Below are positions 23,702 through 35,103 of a stretch of 64,000 bases of DNA, piece after piece (positions within the stretch are counted from its first letter, which is position 1; every line of letters starts with the position of its first letter). This DNA is from Nansenia antarctica. Lineage: Eukaryota; Chordata; Actinopteri; Argentiniformes; Microstomatidae. Position numbers and translations under genes: made by a program. The DNA is taken from positions 34,316,776 through 34,380,775 of the forward strand of contig OZ022348.1 in the NCBI GenBank assembly GCA_963989245.1, written 5' to 3'. Below the pieces are notes generated by a model that had not been told where the DNA came from, ran no database searches, and saw only the letters and a program-made list of their open reading frames with translations.

Positions 23702-24211
23702 CTGGGCCTATGGTGAGGGCTGGCAGAATGGGCCCAGCAGGAAAACAATGACTTTCCCCCCTACTTGTTGAAAGTATGGATGTGCTAGAAAGTAGTATTG
23801 TAATTCTTTGCTGTCCTTATGAGGCAGTACCGAGGCTGTTACTCATTAGGTGAGTCCCAATAGTCTGTTCTCTATTCCTGACATCCACTTTCCTCGCTTC
23901 CTTCTCAAAATGCACTTGAGGAGGAGATCTTCCCTCTTTAGATACACTCATCCAATGCTTAATCTGGCACAAGCCTATAGTGTGATTGCAGCTGAACACA
24001 CACATTACCAAACTTGATAGGTTTTGACTGAATTAGTGTGATGAATTGGTGTAATTAAACACTTTTTTAGGCTACAATGGACATTGGGGTGAGGAGAGTA
24101 ATGGGTTACTTCAGCAGACGATGGAGGCAGTACGCAAGGAGGTGGAGAGAATACTATGGAGGTGTTATGCTGCTCCACAGTCTTAGTGGGGGCACAGGAT
24201 CCGGTGAGTTA

Positions 24212-25313
24212 ACCATTTACATTTACATTTTTGGCATTTAGCAGACGCCTTATTCCAAAGCGACTTACAATCAATACATTTGACTAAACAAGTGAATCAT
24301 CAATCCACCAGTCGTAGCAGGAAGAGTAATCCAGCTCAGGCCCAGGGCCATTGACAGTCTCTGTGATAGAAGGAAAAGCCTTCTTCTGTCACCTTCTTCT
24401 AAACCTAGACTTTTTTAAATATATACATGTATATATATATATTATATAGACACTGGAGAAACAGAGAAACAGTACAAGGGGGTCAATAGAAGTTTTAGGG
24501 GACACAGTAAAGGGGAAAAGCGGGTGTCTTCAGGAGACGCAGTGCTGGGGGGCAGTAGATGTCTCAGGAGGAGCAGTTAAGGTGTAACCTGAAGAGATGG
24601 GTCTTCAGTCTCCGACGGAAGATGGGTAGTGACTCTGCAGTTCTGACAGCCGTGGGAAGCTCATTCCACCAGCGGGGAGCCAGTGTTGTGAAGAGACGTG
24701 ATCGGGCAGCATGACTGCCGTGTTGGTGTAGAGGTGGTGGGGCCAGTTGGCCAGCAGAGGTGGAGGAGCGGAGTGAATGGGCTGGAGTTTGGGGGGGTGA
24801 CCATTTCCTTCAGGTAGGCAGGGGCTGTCCCTTTAGCTGCCTGGTATGCAAGCACCAGGGTCTTGAATCTGATGCGAGCTGCTATCGGGAGTCAGTGCAG
24901 GGTGCGAAGGAGACGGGTGACATGAGAGAATTTGGGGAGGTTGAACACCAGACGGCAGCAGCGTTCTGGAAGAGCTGCAGAGGTCTGATGGCGGAGGCGG
25001 GGAGCCCAGCCAGGAGTACGTTGCAGTAATCCAGGCGGGAGATGACCAGTGCCTGGGTCAAGAGTTGCGCTGCTTCTCTGGTGAGGAATGGTCGTATCCT
25101 TCTGATGTTGTAAAGGAAGAATCTGCAGGAGTGTGCCGTTGCTGCAATGTTCTCCGCACAGGATAGTCGGTTGTCCAGGATCACTCCAAGGTTCTTGGCT
25201 GTCAGGGAGGGGGTTACAGTAGAGTTCTCCACTGTGATGGAGAAGTCTTGGTGAGGGCAGGCTTTCCTGGGGATGAAGAGGAGCTCAGTCTTGTTAACCC
25301 TGATCTCAGATCA
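24212..25313 (-). mobile_element. L2-like LINE fragment in tubd1 intron 4
   Basis: The minus strand encodes C-terminal RT-region sequence (24882-25232: NLGVILDNRLSC, YNIRRIRPFLTREAAQLL, QALVISRLDYCNVLLAGLP, IRPLQLFQNAAA; and 24661-24855: MLAYQAAKGTAPAYLKEMV), interrupted by frameshifts. It ends with the teleost L2 tail, seen on the plus strand as GGCATTTAGCAGACGC and CCAAAGCGACTTACA at 24234-24270, followed by (ATTTAC)n. Confidence 0.85.
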
Positions 25314-25436
25314 TGGTACAGAGGTAGTGTGTGAACCCCTCAGGTATGCCGATGGGATTTTTAACAGAAATTCCTTATGTTCATGATAGACAATATTGGC
25401 AGTGTACAATATCGCCATTGAACACATTAGATTATT
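25305..25436. repeat. Dispersed ~110-bp repeat, copy 1
   Basis: GTGTGTGAACCCCTCAGGT...GACAATATTGGCAGTGTACA recurs with about 90% identity at 54965-55060. Type unknown; copy 2 lies next to the palindrome at 54489-54908. Confidence 0.6.
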
Positions 25437-25760
25437 CTGTTTAATGATGATCACCTCTCTGGCTGTATGTTGTTGCCGTTCTTGTCGTAGGGCTCGGTTC
25501 AAAGCTGTTTGAGGAGATTCGGGACACGTTTCCCACAGGTCACATGATGACCGTGTCAGTGGCCCCACACCGGAGTGGAGAAAGTCCTCTTCAGAACTAT
25601 AACACTCTGCTGAGTTTAGCCTCACTGCACAGGTTTGTAATCATTACAATCATGTATATACATTACGTAACAGTTTTCAACATCAACAATATTAAGACCC
25701 CCCCCTACTCATGTAATCTATTTACAGAAGTTTACTTGAGTCAGCCCTATACCTCCCTGT

Positions 25761-25912
25761 GGTCCTCTGTGGCTCAGTCGGTAGAGCATGGCGCTAACAA
25801 TGCTTAGGTTGTGGGTTCGACTCCCGCGGGGACCATAATGTATACTGAAATGTATGCACTCATTGCGATGTAAGTTGCTTTGGATAAAAGCATCAGCGAT
25901 ATGGCCTATGTT
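25761..25912 (+). mobile_element. tRNA-derived SINE with L2-type tail
   Basis: Starts with a tRNA-like head: A box TGGCTCAGTCGGTAGAGCAT and perfect B box GGTTCGACTCC, ending CGGGGACCA. It continues into a body ending GTAAGTTGCTTTGGATAAAA, the complement of the L2 3' tail seen at 24234, consistent with mobilisation by L2. It lies in tubd1 intron 5, so it is not annotated as a tRNA gene. Confidence 0.85.
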
Positions 25913-25998
25913 ATATTATATTATAGGATATGGCCTATGTTATATTATATTGTAGGATATGGCCTATGTTATATTATAATGTTATATTATATTACCTC
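25898..25998. repeat. Short tandem repeat GATATGGCCTATGTTATATT
   Basis: Three imperfect ~28-bp copies of GATATGGCCTATGTTATATT with ATTATAGG joins, in front of tubd1 exon 6. Confidence 0.7.
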
Positions 25999-26053
25999 CC
26001 CTGTCTGCAGGTCTGCTGACGGCGTTCTCCTGTTTCCCAATGACCAGGTCCTG

Positions 26054-26105
26054 ACCTGGGGTCAGGCCCTGCAGAGGGGACCTGGGGTCAGGCCCTGCAG
26101 AGGGG
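26054..26105 (+). repeat. 26-bp perfect tandem duplication in tubd1 exon 6
   Basis: ACCTGGGGTCAGGCCCTGCA GAGGGG occurs twice (26054-26079, 26080-26105). With one copy the frame reads WGQALQRGPLTSTSP and continues to SFSVMNQHIAS as expected for delta-tubulin; with two copies the frame is lost. Confidence 0.9.
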
Positions 26106-27408
26106 ACCGCTCACCAGCACTTCTCCTCTCTCTGGTGGTGCTCCGTCAGCCTGCTCATTCTCTGTCATGAATCAACACATCGCCTCCTGCATGGCTGGGC
26201 TGCTGCTTCCTGTCCATAGCCTCACCCCGGCCAGGTGTCCACAGTCACACTCTAGGAGGGTGACCTCACCATTGTCGTCGGCGTAGGCAACACATTGAAC
26301 ATTGCTGCTCAATGATGTTCACTTTGTATGTCCATTGTCTCTGTCGGTCTTATTTTTGCTGATGTTTTGTCGTTTCTTTCCTGCATCTCCAGTGGGTTGA
26401 GTTTAGGCATAGAGCCCTGGGAGCTGATGAGGTCTGTCTGCCCCTCACCTGCAGCTAAACTCCTGTCCACCACCCAGGCCTACTCTAGGTGTAGTGTTAC
26501 ACGTCTTGTTGTATGATTGTGAATACCATGCAGCAGCATCAATTATTTCTCCTTTTTTAGGGTTCAGTTTAAACATTTTTACGCAGACACTGTCATCAAA
26601 CAGATGTGTTTTATTGATGCTGTCCACATTTCAGTGAGAAGTCACACTGGGACTCCTTGGCCGACCGCACCCTCCAAGCAGTTCCACAGCTTTCGTCCGC
26701 AGGGACATCTGTATCCTTTGACAAACTATTCTATTCTATTATACCCATTTTTCCCTGCTGAACGAGATCATTATATCTGCTGAACTTTGTTTTACTGACG
26801 ATATCTCATCTCCTTTCTTCATATATCTTTGACTCTACTTTTCCCTCAGTATAGTAGTCGGGCAGTGTTGGCTGTTGCCAGGGGTGAAAAGGAGAACTCT
26901 TTCCTTGTGTCAAATGCCATTCAGAAGTTGAAAAAAGGCCACTGCTGTGTCTCTTGGAACCCATTTCCTGTGGACCATTGGACTGGTGAGCAATGAACAT
27001 GCCTGTATTTCAAATGATCCATTTCAGATATGATTAACAGCTTAACAGCAATTGAGTTGATTCTGTACATTAGGAAGTATGTGAGTGGTAAATTAGCAAT
27101 GTAAAATTGCTGTCCGACTCCAAAGTATTGAAGGTGTGTGTGTGTGTCTGTGTGTTTGTGTCAAATTATATTTGATTTCAGACCCTCACAACACACTGGG
27201 AGACTCGGCTTCCTCACGCCTCCTCACTGTGTGTTCCAATCACAGCAGCGTTTCCTGTCTGCTGGGTCATGTTGTTCAGCGTGCTGGAGAGATGCTGCAA
27301 GCCAGGGCCTACTTTCACTGGTACCAGCGCTATGGTGTGGAGGAGGAAGACTTCCAGCTGGCTCTGGACACGTGTTCATCTATAATAAAGGAGTATCTCA
27401 CTCAATGA

Positions 27409-27587
27409 CACACAGAACACATGCATTTGCAGATGACTGTGCCACTGAACGTCTGTGGATGCAATGAAGTGCCTTCAATGTACTTTCTAATCAAACAGAT
27501 ACTATTCTGAAAAGAAATACTTATTCAAATAATGTTCATTCTGATGAAGATAAAGACAGTATTATATATTTCGACTGAAAATGTTGC
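27409..27587 (+). other. 3' flank / likely 3' UTR of tubd1
   Basis: About 180 bp between the tubd1 stop and the hAT target duplication. No canonical AATAAA was noted close to the stop. Confidence 0.3.
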
Positions 27588-27595
27588 CCCCAACC

Positions 27596-29296
27596 CAGGG
27601 TCGGAGTGGGACTCATTTTCAGCTCTGGAGTTTCATGCCTCAGACCGGCCCACTTTAGTTCACAACCGATTACAGTATATTACAATCATGTAATTACAAC
27701 CTTGGTATTTTAGTCTGTAATAGCGGACTCACTGTCCTCTACAGTCTTCTCTACATTTACAGGATGCTATGTCATGGGTGTGCTTCATTGTTCCCACACT
27801 GGTACAACAGCTCACCTGTGCCTTCTACTGTGATAGCAGCAATCCCTTGCTGGACACCACTAGGGTAACCAGGTCCCAACAAGCCAAATGTGGGACAAGG
27901 AGTATGTTTGTGTGGGACAATGTGGGACACCCTCTCAACAGGCCCGGACCGAACTTTAGGTGCCCCTAGTAGCATCCGCTTCCCCTGGCCGAGTTGAGAG
28001 CTATGTCTATCCAATTTTCAAAAGATATATGCATTTCCATTCTGTTTCCTATTCTGTTTGGTTTATTCAGTAGCATCCAATAATAGACTATGCAGGGAAA
28101 AACTTAACAAATACATAACAAATATATTTTATTTGAATGTGAACCTCACAATAAAGTATCTGTATGGAGCAGAAAGTGAAGTCAAAGTGCAGTATCAATT
28201 TAGTATATTAATAAAGAAAAGTAGCCTGACAGTGTTAGGCCTGTAGATGATTGAGTATGTAGGCTATCTAGCTAGCTAACTTGCCTCCCATTTGCAACAC
28301 AAATGCATTGACATAGCTGTCAAGGCTAACGCGCGCACACACTAGACGAAAACATAAAACACAACTCTGCACTCATTCAGACTCTGACAGTAATAACAGC
28401 TGGTTAAGGATAAACCAATTGCCCAATTGCCCAAGTAATTTTTCAGTGTTTTACATAGCCTGAAACTACAGATTGTAATTGTCTAATTGTTTTTAGGACA
28501 ACACAAGTATTTGAATGTTGGTGCACCTCAGACAGAGACTGGGAGAAAAATCACTCTGCTGCAGCAACAAACGCTGTTAACATCTAGGGGCTAACAGTGG
28601 TACATCGCTACGAACGTCTAACTACGTTTTTATAACATCACACAACATGCTGAGGGAACATGAACATGCTAAAAACACATAAATAGATGAACACACATCC
28701 TAAAACAAAAGTATGTTTACAAGTAAAGTGGTCACTTACCAGTAGCCTACGGCAAACGGGAACAGTGAATCCAATCCACAAATTATAAGTATTTAGTGAT
28801 CGTTAAACTGTTGTTTGTTATATCGAGTGGGTACTTTAAAACTTCAAGTTGGTGTTATGAAAAAATACGAAAACTAGATATTGTTGACACAATAAGTTTA
28901 ACTTAACGAGCCTTTTGAGTCAGCGGCTGGTTCGCACATTCAGCCAGCTCCCTATATCCACGTGGGGCCGTTGCCATGGGAACATGAATGCTGTTTCCTG
29001 ATAGGCTGAAGACGTTCCATAGAATCTGGACGTTCTGCTGCAACTGAACATGTCAGCGCTTGGTTGCGGCGCTTTGTTGCGGCGCTTAGATGGACACTGG
29101 CCCTGTGGCCGCGCAAAGGGGGACATCTGGTCACCCTATTTATATGGTATCAGCCCATAATGGTACCGGCCCAGCCGCCCAGAACGGTATCGGCTTGCAA
29201 GTACTACCATGACTGAACACCGGCCCAGACCGGCCCAAAACCAGACCGGCCCACCGGGAAAACTCCAGATCCTCCCGATTAGCCACCCCGGGCCTG
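27596..29296. mobile_element. hAT-type nonautonomous element with 8-bp target duplication
   Basis: Starts CAGGGTCGGAG and ends with the complement of CAGGCCCGGGG; the subterminal motifs CTGGAGTTT and CAGACCGGCCCAC occur inverted at the two ends (27630-27655 and 29228-29272). Perfect 8-bp direct repeats CCCCAACC lie at 27588-27595 and 29297-29304. About 1.7 kb with no transposase frame. Contains a second, apparently nested element at 27861-29138. Confidence 0.8.
27861..29138. mobile_element. Possible nested DNA element with TAGGGTRACCAG ends
   Basis: TAGGGTAACCAGGTCCC at 27861 is matched by the inverted TAGGGTGACCAGATGTCCC ending at 29138. No convincing target duplication was found, so the boundaries are tentative. 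Interior is AT-rich with no coding domain. Confidence 0.45.
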
Positions 29297-29360
29297 CCCC
29301 AACCCTGTCCTCATAAAATGGGTAGGAGGGTATATATTGTAAATGGGTAGGAGGGTATAT

Positions 29361-30358
29361 ACAGTGGGGGAAGTAAGTATTGAACACATCAATGAACAAT
29401 CCAGACAGAAAATCCATATGTAAATACAGATGTGTGTAATAAAGTGGAATGAAACAGGACACACTAACACTAGTGAATTACACTAAGTGGAGAAGCCTTT
29501 GTTTGTAATGACAGCCTCAAGTAACTAATCGCCCACAGTATTCAGGTGTGATTTTGGCCCATTCCTCTACACAATTGTCTTTAAATCTTGAAGATTGCGG
29601 GGGGATGCTTCCTCAAATGTTCAATTGGGTTTAAGTCAGGTAATTGACTGGGCCAATCCAACAAGTTGATTTTCTTTCTCTGAAACCAATTGCGAGTTTC
29701 CTTTGCTGTATGCTTTGGATCGTTGTCCTGCTGGAAGGTCCACCCACGTCTCATCCTCAGCATCCTGGTGGATGGCAGCAGGTTCATCTCAAGAATCTCT
29801 CTGTACATGGCTCCATTTATTGTTCCTTCAATGATATGAAGTCTGCCAGTACCACGAGAGGAGAAACTGCCCCACACCATGATACTTCCACCTCTAAACT
29901 TCACTGTTGGTATTGGTGTTATTTGGGTGCAGTGCCATTTTTCCTCCAAACATGGTGTGTTGTGTGACAGACAAAAAGTAACATTTTGGTCTCATCTGAC
30001 CAGAATACATGCTCCCAGTAGTTCACTGGCTTGTCAAAATGTTATTTGGCAAACCTTAAACGAGCTTCAACATGTCTTTTTTTCAGTAGTGGAGTCTTGC
30101 GGGCTGAGTGTGCACAGAGGCCATGGCGGTGGAGTGCATTGCCTACTGTCCTTTCTGTCACAGTTGTACCTGCTGCCTCCAAGTCTTTCTGGAGCTCTTT
30201 CCTAGTGGTCCTTGGCTCTTTGGCTACTCTTCTAAGTATCCTTCTGACTCCCTGATCAGAAATCTTGCGAGGAGCTCCTGTGCGTGGCCGGCTGACAGCT
30301 CTTTGCTTTTTCATTAGATGTTTGAAAATCTGGTGCAAATTTCACCTGAGTAGGCTCA
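29361..30358 (-). mobile_element. Tc1/mariner element, transposase broken, one end missing
   Basis: The left end is CAGTGGGGGAAGTAAGTATT after a TA. The minus strand carries a Tc1 transposase in pieces: a helix-turn-helix N-terminal region at 30338-30042 (SRPRTGAPRKISDQGVRRI, RTTRKELQKDL), then a stop and frame loss, then the catalytic part at 29949-29581 (GSIMVWGSFSS, FQQDNDPKHTA with the second Asp, LPDLNPIEHL with the Glu). The right end is cut off where LINE sequence begins at about 30360. A fragment of the same family, containing the missing end, lies at 55436-55533. Confidence 0.88.
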
Positions 30359-30361
30359 TTG

Positions 30362-31020
30362 GAAATACATTTAGGTAAAGGGGGGAGTAAAGAAAATTGA
30401 GCCTCTAATAAAAATGTTAGAGGACAAGTTGGAGAAGTGAAGTATGCAAGAATTTTGGGAGATTTACTTAAGGTGTAACACTGAAGTGCAGATGGAGAAG
30501 GCAAAGAAAACGAGTAGAGTTGGAAAAATAAAAGTAGAGTTGGGGAGCAGAGGGTCAGTAGGTGCAAGGGGGTAATCTCTGGATTACCACTTACAGTTAG
30601 TATGAGGGAACTGGTAGAGAACTTGAGGTTGCGGTATAGTTAAATCAAAAGTGGTGAGAGAATGAAAAGGGGAGCCAAGAAAAAGAGACCATTTTGATAC
30701 AGTTTGAAACAAAGGTTCTCCCAAAGGAGTTATACTTTGGATTCATGAAGTACAGAGTTAGGGAGTTCATACTAAAGCCAATGAGATGTTTTAATCGTCA
30801 GGAATCTGGGCATGTGACTAAGGTGTGCAGGAAGAGAAGGGAAGAGAAGGTGTGCTAGATGTGGTGGGGAACATGAATATGTGTGGAGAGGGAGTGAGAC
30901 CAACGTGCTGTCACTGTGGAAGGGAGCATAGTGTTGCTTATTGGGGATGTGAAGTGACGAGAAGAGACGTGGAGGTGCAACAGATTAGAGTAAAAAAAAC
31001 ACATCTCTTATGCAGAGGCA
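30362..31020 (+). mobile_element. I-clade LINE, ORF1 part (split by DIRS)
   Basis: Carries decayed gag-like ORF1 sequence with CCHC zinc-knuckle remnants: RCFNRQESGHVTKVCRKR near 30785 and CCHCGREHSVAYWGC near 30912. Frames are broken. It continues at 37151 on the other side of the DIRS insertion. Same family type as the element at 44780-49052. Confidence 0.75.
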
Positions 31021-31190
31021 GTTCTATATCGTGGAGCTCCGCCCCATAGGGGAGCTCTGCTCCTATTGGTTTACCCGCTACCTAAAGTAGCCAATGACTG
31101 AATTTTTCAATGCCTGCGCCCGCCTGGGGTGCTATATAAAGGGGCGTACATCGCTCCATCATTCTCCCAAAAAGTTCAGCACGGGTTTAT
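31021..31190 (+). repeat. DIRS left inverted terminal repeat
   Basis: Starts GTTCTATATCGTGGAGCTCC; includes ATTGGTTTACCCGCTACC and CTATATAAAGGGGCGTACAT (TATA-like). The complement of this block is at 36950-37130. Confidence 0.85.
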
Positions 31191-31227
31191 ATCTGAAGAC
31201 TGAGAAGGACGACTACTAAGACTGGAG

Positions 31228-31911
31228 GACCCGCCAGACTTTTCCCTTCAAGATGGATCGTCCGCCGCCTATGGAGAAGTTCCTCCGGGACGCCGGCCGC
31301 TGCGACTTCCAAGCAGCAGAGGACACTTTCAGCGGAGGAGACTTTTCCCTTCAGCGATGAATCGTCCGCCGCCGACCACGAAGAAGTTCCTCCGGGACAC
31401 CTGCCGCTGCGATTTTCTAGCAGCGGAGGACAAGCAAGAACGGCGTTCTGGGCAGGCACCTCCCCAAGTAGGGATGGTCCCGCCCGCTCAGCCGGCCCTG
31501 ACATCACGCCGCCCTCACCCAGCTGAGTGGTCGGTGCCGGTGTCAGAATCAGAAAGCTCTGATGAGAGCGAGCGGCAGGTAGAGCACATGCTCCCCGCCC
31601 TCGCCGCCCCATCTCGGTGCGCAGGCGGCGGCAGCGGCGAATAACATCGCCGTGTTTAACGCCGCCATTGCGAAAATCACTGCGAAACGGAGGTTTCGGC
31701 GTGATGCGGCACTGGCTCTACCTCTAAACGACGGAGCCATGCCCCACTCGGCATCCCCAGCCCCCGCCGCTGACCACTGGGAGGCCCCGCTACGGCCCCC
31801 CACGGCAGCGTGGCCCGGTTTCACGGGCGGAGGGGTCGGTAATGACCCCACCACCGGTTTCCTCTTCATGGCTGCTACCTCATAAAGAGGCAAAAGAAGG
31901 AAAATCCCCAC
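31228..31911 (+). pseudogene. DIRS gag-like region
   Basis: Proline- and alanine-rich coding-like sequence (for example RPPPTTKKFLRDTC at about 31357). The position between the left terminal repeat and RT fits DIRS gag. No long intact frame; no catalytic motif expected. Confidence 0.45.
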
Positions 31912-32735
31912 CTTACTTTTTCAGTAAAGGAGATTTTTCCCATGTTATCTACCGGAGCGGAGACCCACCTGCCTTGTCGGAGCGTGGTCCAATTGCTACC
32001 GGTTAGAAACAAGGCGGAGACTGACCCAGCTTACCAGCGTGTGGCCAGCTCTCTGCCTAGCGGACTACCTGCCGCTGAGATTTTCTAGCAGCGGAGGACA
32101 AGCAAGAACGGCGTTCTGGGCAGGCACCTCCCCAAGTAGGGATGGTCCCGCCCGCTCAGCCGGCCCTGACATCACGCCGCCCTCACCCAGCTGAGTGATC
32201 GGTGCCGGTGTCAGAATCAGAAAGCTCTGATGAGAGCGAGCGGCAGGTAGAGCACGTGCTCCCCGCCCTCGCCGCCCCATCTCGGTGCGCAGGCGGCGGC
32301 AGCGGCGAATAACATCGCCGTGTTTAACGCCGCCATTGCGAAAATCACTGCGAAACGGAGGTTTCGGCGTGATGCGGCACTGGCTCTACCTCTAAACGAC
32401 GGAGCCATGCCCCACTCGGCATCCCCAGCCCCCGCCGCTGACCACTGGGAGGGCCCGCTACGGCCCCCCACGGCAGCGTGGCCCGGTTTCACGGGCGGAG
32501 GGGTCGGTAATGACCCCACCACCGTTTTCCTCTTCATGGCTGCTACCTCATAAAGAGGCAAAAGAAGGAAAATCCCCACCTTACTTTTTCAGTAAAGGAG
32601 ATTTTTCCCATGTTATCTACCGGAGCGGAGACCCACCTGCCTTGTCGGAGCGTGGTCCAATCGCTACCGGTTAGAAACAAGGCGGAGACTGGCCCAGCTT
32701 ACCAGCGTGTGGCCAGCTCTCTGCCTAGCGGTCTA
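31399..32735. repeat. 668-bp tandem duplication inside the DIRS element
   Basis: The sequence from 31399 to about 32066 is repeated from about 32067 at an offset of 668 bp with only scattered differences (GGGATGGTCC at 31471 and 32139). Further partial copies of its end, ACCGGTTAGAAACAAGGCGG type, occur at 32963-33135 and 33153-33330. These duplications enlarge the gag region. Confidence 0.85.
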
Positions 32736-33726
32736 ACCCCTATCACGACACAAAGGGGGTTAAACACCCCTGTCTGTAGCCGTATGGAGGGACCGTTATT
32801 ACATCAAAAACTCCTCCATGTCTATCAAGACCTGGCCCAGCTCATGAGCGTGCGGCCGGTTTTTTGGTTATCAGGCATAATAAACCTACGTCGATAAAGG
32901 GCATTGTTACTCAAAACAAGCACTCTTTACAGACGGCAAACCATCCCTAAGGAGGATTTTCCATGGTATCTACCAGAGCGGAGACCCACCTGCCTTGTCA
33001 GAGTGTGGTCGAATCGCTACCGGTTAGAAACAAGGCGGTGACTGGCCCAGCTTACCGGCGTGTGGCCAGCTCTCTGCCTAGCGGACTTACCCCTATCACG
33101 ACACGAGGCAGGTTAAACACCCCTGTCTGTAGCCGTATAGAGGGACCGTTATCTACCAGAGCGGAGATCGACCTGCCTTGTCAGAGTGTGGTCGACTCGC
33201 TACCGGTTAGAAACAAACCGGAGACTGGCCCAGCTTACCGGCGTGTGGCCAGCTCTCTGCCTAACGGACTTACCCCTATCACGACACGTAGCGGGTTAAA
33301 CACCCCTGTATGTAGCCGTATAGAGGGGTCGTTATGTACATCAAAAACCCCTCCATGTCTATCAAGACCTGGCCCAGCTCATGAGCGTGCGGCCGGTTCT
33401 TTGATTATCAGGCATAATAAACCTGCGTCAATAAAGAGCATTGTTACACATAACAAACACTCTTTACAGACGGCAGCCCATCCCTTTCGAAATGACCCCA
33501 CCTTGGGCTGTGCCACCTCCTCGGTGTGCAGCGGCGGCTGGGATCATACAGAAATTCAAGTTTTTTCTGTCGACTGCACCACAACAGACGGTCCAGCCAC
33601 TGTCGTTGCGTTATGCAGAATGACTAGAAAGGACAGGTATTCTGTCGGGCTGGCTAGACAGGACATTGAGGAGGGGATATGCACTACAGTTCATTCAGCC
33701 TCCTCCGCCCTTCAGGGGCGTGAGAG

Positions 33727-35098
33727 AGACTGTTTTTTGTCCTGCCCGATAAAGACACGTGCGCTCCAGGAGGAGATTACGAATCTCCTAACAAAGGGCG
33801 CAGTGACATTGGTTCCGAGGGACCAGTGGGACATGAGATGGTACTCCCCGTATTTCCTTGTCCCAAAGAATTCGGGAGACATGAGACCCATACTAGATTT
33901 CAGGGTCCTCAACGAGAGAGTGGCGAAACGCCCCTTTCGTAGATACCTGAGGGTCGTGTATTTCGTGTGCCAATCACAGAGTGGCACAGGAAATTCCTAC
34001 GTTTTGCTTTCCAAGGGAAGGTTTACGAGTACACGCGCCTGCCCTTCGGGTGCACGCTTGCTCCTCGTTTTTCTCCAAATGCGTGCAGACAGCACTCGAA
34101 CCACTGAGGCGAAACGAGATACGCATATTAACATATCTCGACGACCTACTGGTCTTGGCCCAATGCCCAAATCGAGCCATTCGGGACGCAACCTCACTGG
34201 TGCAGCACCTCACTCAGCTGGGGTTAGCTGTAAACTGGACAGAGAGTGCTCCGTGGCCGGCTCAACAGTTTTCCTATCTAGGCATTCAGTTGGATACTGC
34301 CGAGATGAGGGCCAGTTTATCGGCACCACGGAGAGCGACACTGACGTCAGCTCTCCGGGTGTGTCGAGCGACAAATACAATCACCGCTCTGTCAAGGATG
34401 TCCTTACTAGGACTGATGTCTGCAGCCCATGTAGTGGTCCCCTTAGGCCTGTTACACATGCGCAGACTGCAGAGGCGGTTCGCACGACTGCGACGGGTTC
34501 CAGTGAGACGCCGTCGCAAGTTGATTGTAATACAGAGATCGGTCAAAACCGACCTGAGCTACTGGAGAGACCCGCGCGTCATCGCGCGCGGAGTCGCCTG
34601 AGTTCGCTGAAGCTCTCCACATTCCAGGTCTGCTCAACGAAGGAGCAGATCTGTTATCACGGGGAGGCCCGAGGGACGACGACTGGAGGTTAGCACCCTC
34701 CATTGTGTCGCTGATTTGGGCACGGTTCGGGCAAGCAGAAGTGGTTCTGTTTGCGTCACGGACGAATGCGCAGTGTCACCTTTGGTTCTCCCTGCGCGAA
34801 CAGGACAACCCGCCATTGGGAGTCGATACATTCGCACACCACCCATGGCCGAGGGTCCTGTTATACGCGTTCCCACCCCTGACATCTATCCTCCCACTGT
34901 TGGCACGAGTGAGGTCAGAGAGGCTAGAGTTAATTCTTGTAGCCCCGGACCGTCCCGGAGCCCCATGGTTTCCGGAACTGATGGAGATGTTGGTAGAGGG
35001 CCCATGGCCCATACCTCATCGACAAGATGCACTCTCTCAAGCCGGAGGCTTGGTGAAGGGGCCGCCTATGAGGGGGGGCCCCTCATGGCCTGGTTACT
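33727..35098 (+). pseudogene. DIRS reverse transcriptase / RNase H region, frameshifted
   Basis: Homology runs through three frames. LLTKGAVTLVPRDQWDMRWY and YFLVPKNSGDMRPILDFRVLNERV (33780-33920) start the RT; frame shifts follow near 33940-34060 around the RLPFG segment; LTYLDDLLVLAQ holds the catalytic YLDD (about 34131); then GLAVNWTESAP, FSYLGIQLDT and LMSAAHVVVPLGLLHMRRLQ are characteristic DIRS RT/RNase H connection motifs. The end (34690-35098) reads VVLFASRTNAQCHLWFS and VDTFAHHPWP. A stretch of the RNase H region seems to be missing. Confidence 0.85.
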
Positions 35099-35103
35099 GA
35101 GAG

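Larger units (their letters stand above)
22499..27408 (+). pseudogene. tubd1: tubd1 (delta-tubulin) locus with multiple disabling lesions
   Basis: Delta-tubulin acts in centriole triplet microtubule formation. Ten exons are recognisable: 22499-22602 (MSTVMLQVGQCGNQ, tubulin start), 22741-22825 (LFVDSEPKVL), 22935-22988 plus 23706-23712 (GGRGSNW...AYG), 24071-24203 (EEsnG...LSGGTGSG, the tubulin GTP-binding loop), 25491-25632, 26011-26234 (SFSVMNQHIAS), 26393-26488, 26635-26710, 26850-26985 and 27182-27408 (YHWYQRYGVEEEDF-like end, stop TGA). Lesions: a LINE inserted in exon 3; a frameshift in exon 4 between KEVER and YYGGVML; a 26-bp tandem duplication in exon 6; and no frame-keeping join seen between exons 2 and 3. 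Introns are retained, so this is not a processed copy. A unitary or duplicated pseudogene, or haplotype or assembly damage, are the options. Confidence 0.85.

Noticed and set aside
25761..25836. Functional tRNA gene
   Set aside because: It has A and B boxes but is fused to an L2-like tail and lies in an intron; it fits a SINE better.
31549..32579. Minus-strand ORFs of ~120 codons repeated twice
   Set aside because: Antisense of the duplicated DIRS gag region; identical because of the 668-bp duplication.
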